Position numbers and translations under genes: made by a program | Source of the DNA: Fidelibacterota bacterium | Lineage (GTDB): Bacteria; Fidelibacterota; UBA2242 | Direction: 5' to 3' | Length of the DNA: 6,885 nucleotides | Assembly (NCBI GenBank): GCA_003645845.1 | Contig: QNCV01000142.1 | Span: 1-6,885 of the forward strand | Part shown: piece by piece, positions 6,176 to 6,885 of the stretch | How positions within the stretch are numbered: position 1 is the stretch's first letter | Layout of the letters: each line of letters opens with the position of its first letter | The notes under the pieces: generated by a model | The model's database searches: none | What the model saw: only the letters and a program-made list of their open reading frames with translations | What the model was told of the DNA's origin: nothing

Positions 6176-6885
6176 GTAAAATGTTGAAAATCGGCCTTGC
6201 CCAGTTGAACCCCGTGATCGGTGATATCGACGGGAACTGCGCCAAGATTCATGATTTTATTCGGGATGCCGTTAGCAGGGATGTGGAATTGCTGGTTTTT
6301 CCGGAATTAACGGTTACCGGCTATTTGCCCCAGGACCTGCTTTTCAGCAAACAGTTTATTGACGATAATGTAAAAGGATTACAACAGATATTACCGCATG
6401 TACCTCAAAATTTGATAACTGTAATCGGGTTTGCGGAACGGGTCTCCGGTAAAGTATATAACGGAGCAGCGTTGATTCAAGGTGGTAAAATCATTGATAA
6501 ACGCTATAAAACTCTGCTGCCGAATTATGATGTTTTTGATGAGAAACGCTATTTTCACTCCGCAGAATCCAACTTGCCGGTGCCGGTGACGATCAACGGC
6601 AAGTCATTTTTTCTCGGGGTGGAAATCTGTGAAGACCTCTGGGATGCCGATTCGGATATCAAAATCACCGAACAGCTCGCAAACGACGGCGCCGAACTGA
6701 TTGTCAATCTTTCGGCTTCTCCTTTTGAATATAATAAACGTGATGTCCGCCGGGAATTGATGATCGGCAAGGTTAAAAAAATAAAAAAGCCCTTTTTGCT
6801 CGTGAATCAAAGCGGTGGACAGGACGAGTTTGTTTTTGATGGGAATTCCATGATGCTGGATGCTTCAGGCAATGTCATTGCCTGG
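6172..6885 (+). CDS. nadE: Glutamine-dependent NAD+ synthetase, N-terminal amidase part (3' truncated by window edge)
   Basis: It makes NAD+ from nicotinic acid adenine dinucleotide, ATP and glutamine. The visible 238 codons cover the N-terminal nitrilase-fold glutaminase domain, which supplies ammonia to a C-terminal synthetase domain expected beyond the window (full enzymes are about 540-570 residues). Numbering from ATG 6181, the nitrilase catalytic triad is visible as Glu42 in FPELTVTGY, Lys110 in RYKTLLPNYDVFDEKRYF and Cys150 in GVEICEDLW. Also typical are IGLAQLNPVIGDIDGN at the start and NLSASPFEYNKRDVRR and NQSGGQDEFVFDGNS towards the edge. The alternative start TTG 6172 adds three residues (M-S-K) and has the better-placed GAGGTG; ATG 6181 remains possible. 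The synthetase domain itself is not seen, but the YDVFDEKRYF and GGQDEFVFDG blocks are specific to NadE rather than other nitrilases. Confidence 0.93.
   Translation, partial: MSKMLKIGLAQLNPVIGDIDGNCAKIHDFIRDAVSRDVELLVFPELTVTGYLPQDLLFSKQFIDDNVKGLQQILPHVPQNLITVIGFAERVSGKVYNGAALIQGGKIIDKRYKTLLPNYDVFDEKRYFHSAESNLPVPVTINGKSFFLGVEICEDLWDADSDIKITEQLANDGAELIVNLSASPFEYNKRDVRRELMIGKVKKIKKPFLLVNQSGGQDEFVFDGNSMMLDASGNVIAW

Overview
The window reads as an ordinary stretch of chromosome from a double-membraned bacterium. Every gene is on the + strand. The lineage clue is a sigma-54 activator followed after 3 bases by an LptE-type outer-membrane lipoprotein gene, a pairing I know from Bacteroidetes and related FCB-group phyla. 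Recognisable Shine-Dalgarno sequences (GAGGA, AGAGGA, GAGGTG) argue against Bacteroidetes proper, where they are usually weak. A relative such as Calditrichota, Ignavibacteria or an uncultured FCB phylum is a reasonable guess, but it is inference.

Layout: (1) 2-730 is the C-terminal part of UvrB (nucleotide excision repair), cut by the window's left edge. (2) 731-1040 is a strongly AT-rich island holding a short ORF for a truncated four-helix-bundle (S23/IVS-type) protein, flanked by imperfect complementary AT-rich arms; it looks like a decaying inserted cassette between uvrB and purD. (3) 1056-2339 is purD (purine biosynthesis). (4) 2361-3572 is a receiver-less sigma-54-dependent activator, and 3576-4100 is lptE (LPS transport), probably co-translated. 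(5) 4154-6885 is a very tight run: asnS (asparaginyl-tRNA synthetase), a TIGR00725/SLOG-type Rossmann protein, acylphosphatase, and the 5' part of glutamine-dependent NAD+ synthetase (nadE), which is cut by the right edge. Junctions in this run are an ATGA overlap, a 1-base gap and a probable TTGA overlap.

The genes are mostly housekeeping (repair, purines, envelope assembly, translation, NAD) rather than one pathway. No tRNA, rRNA, CRISPR array, intact transposon or convincing intrinsic terminator was seen. No gene-free stretch exceeds 300 bases. I found no evidence of a new multi-gene system. The points most worth a second look are the truncated four-helix-bundle cassette and the activator-lptE pair with its conserved-looking linker helix.
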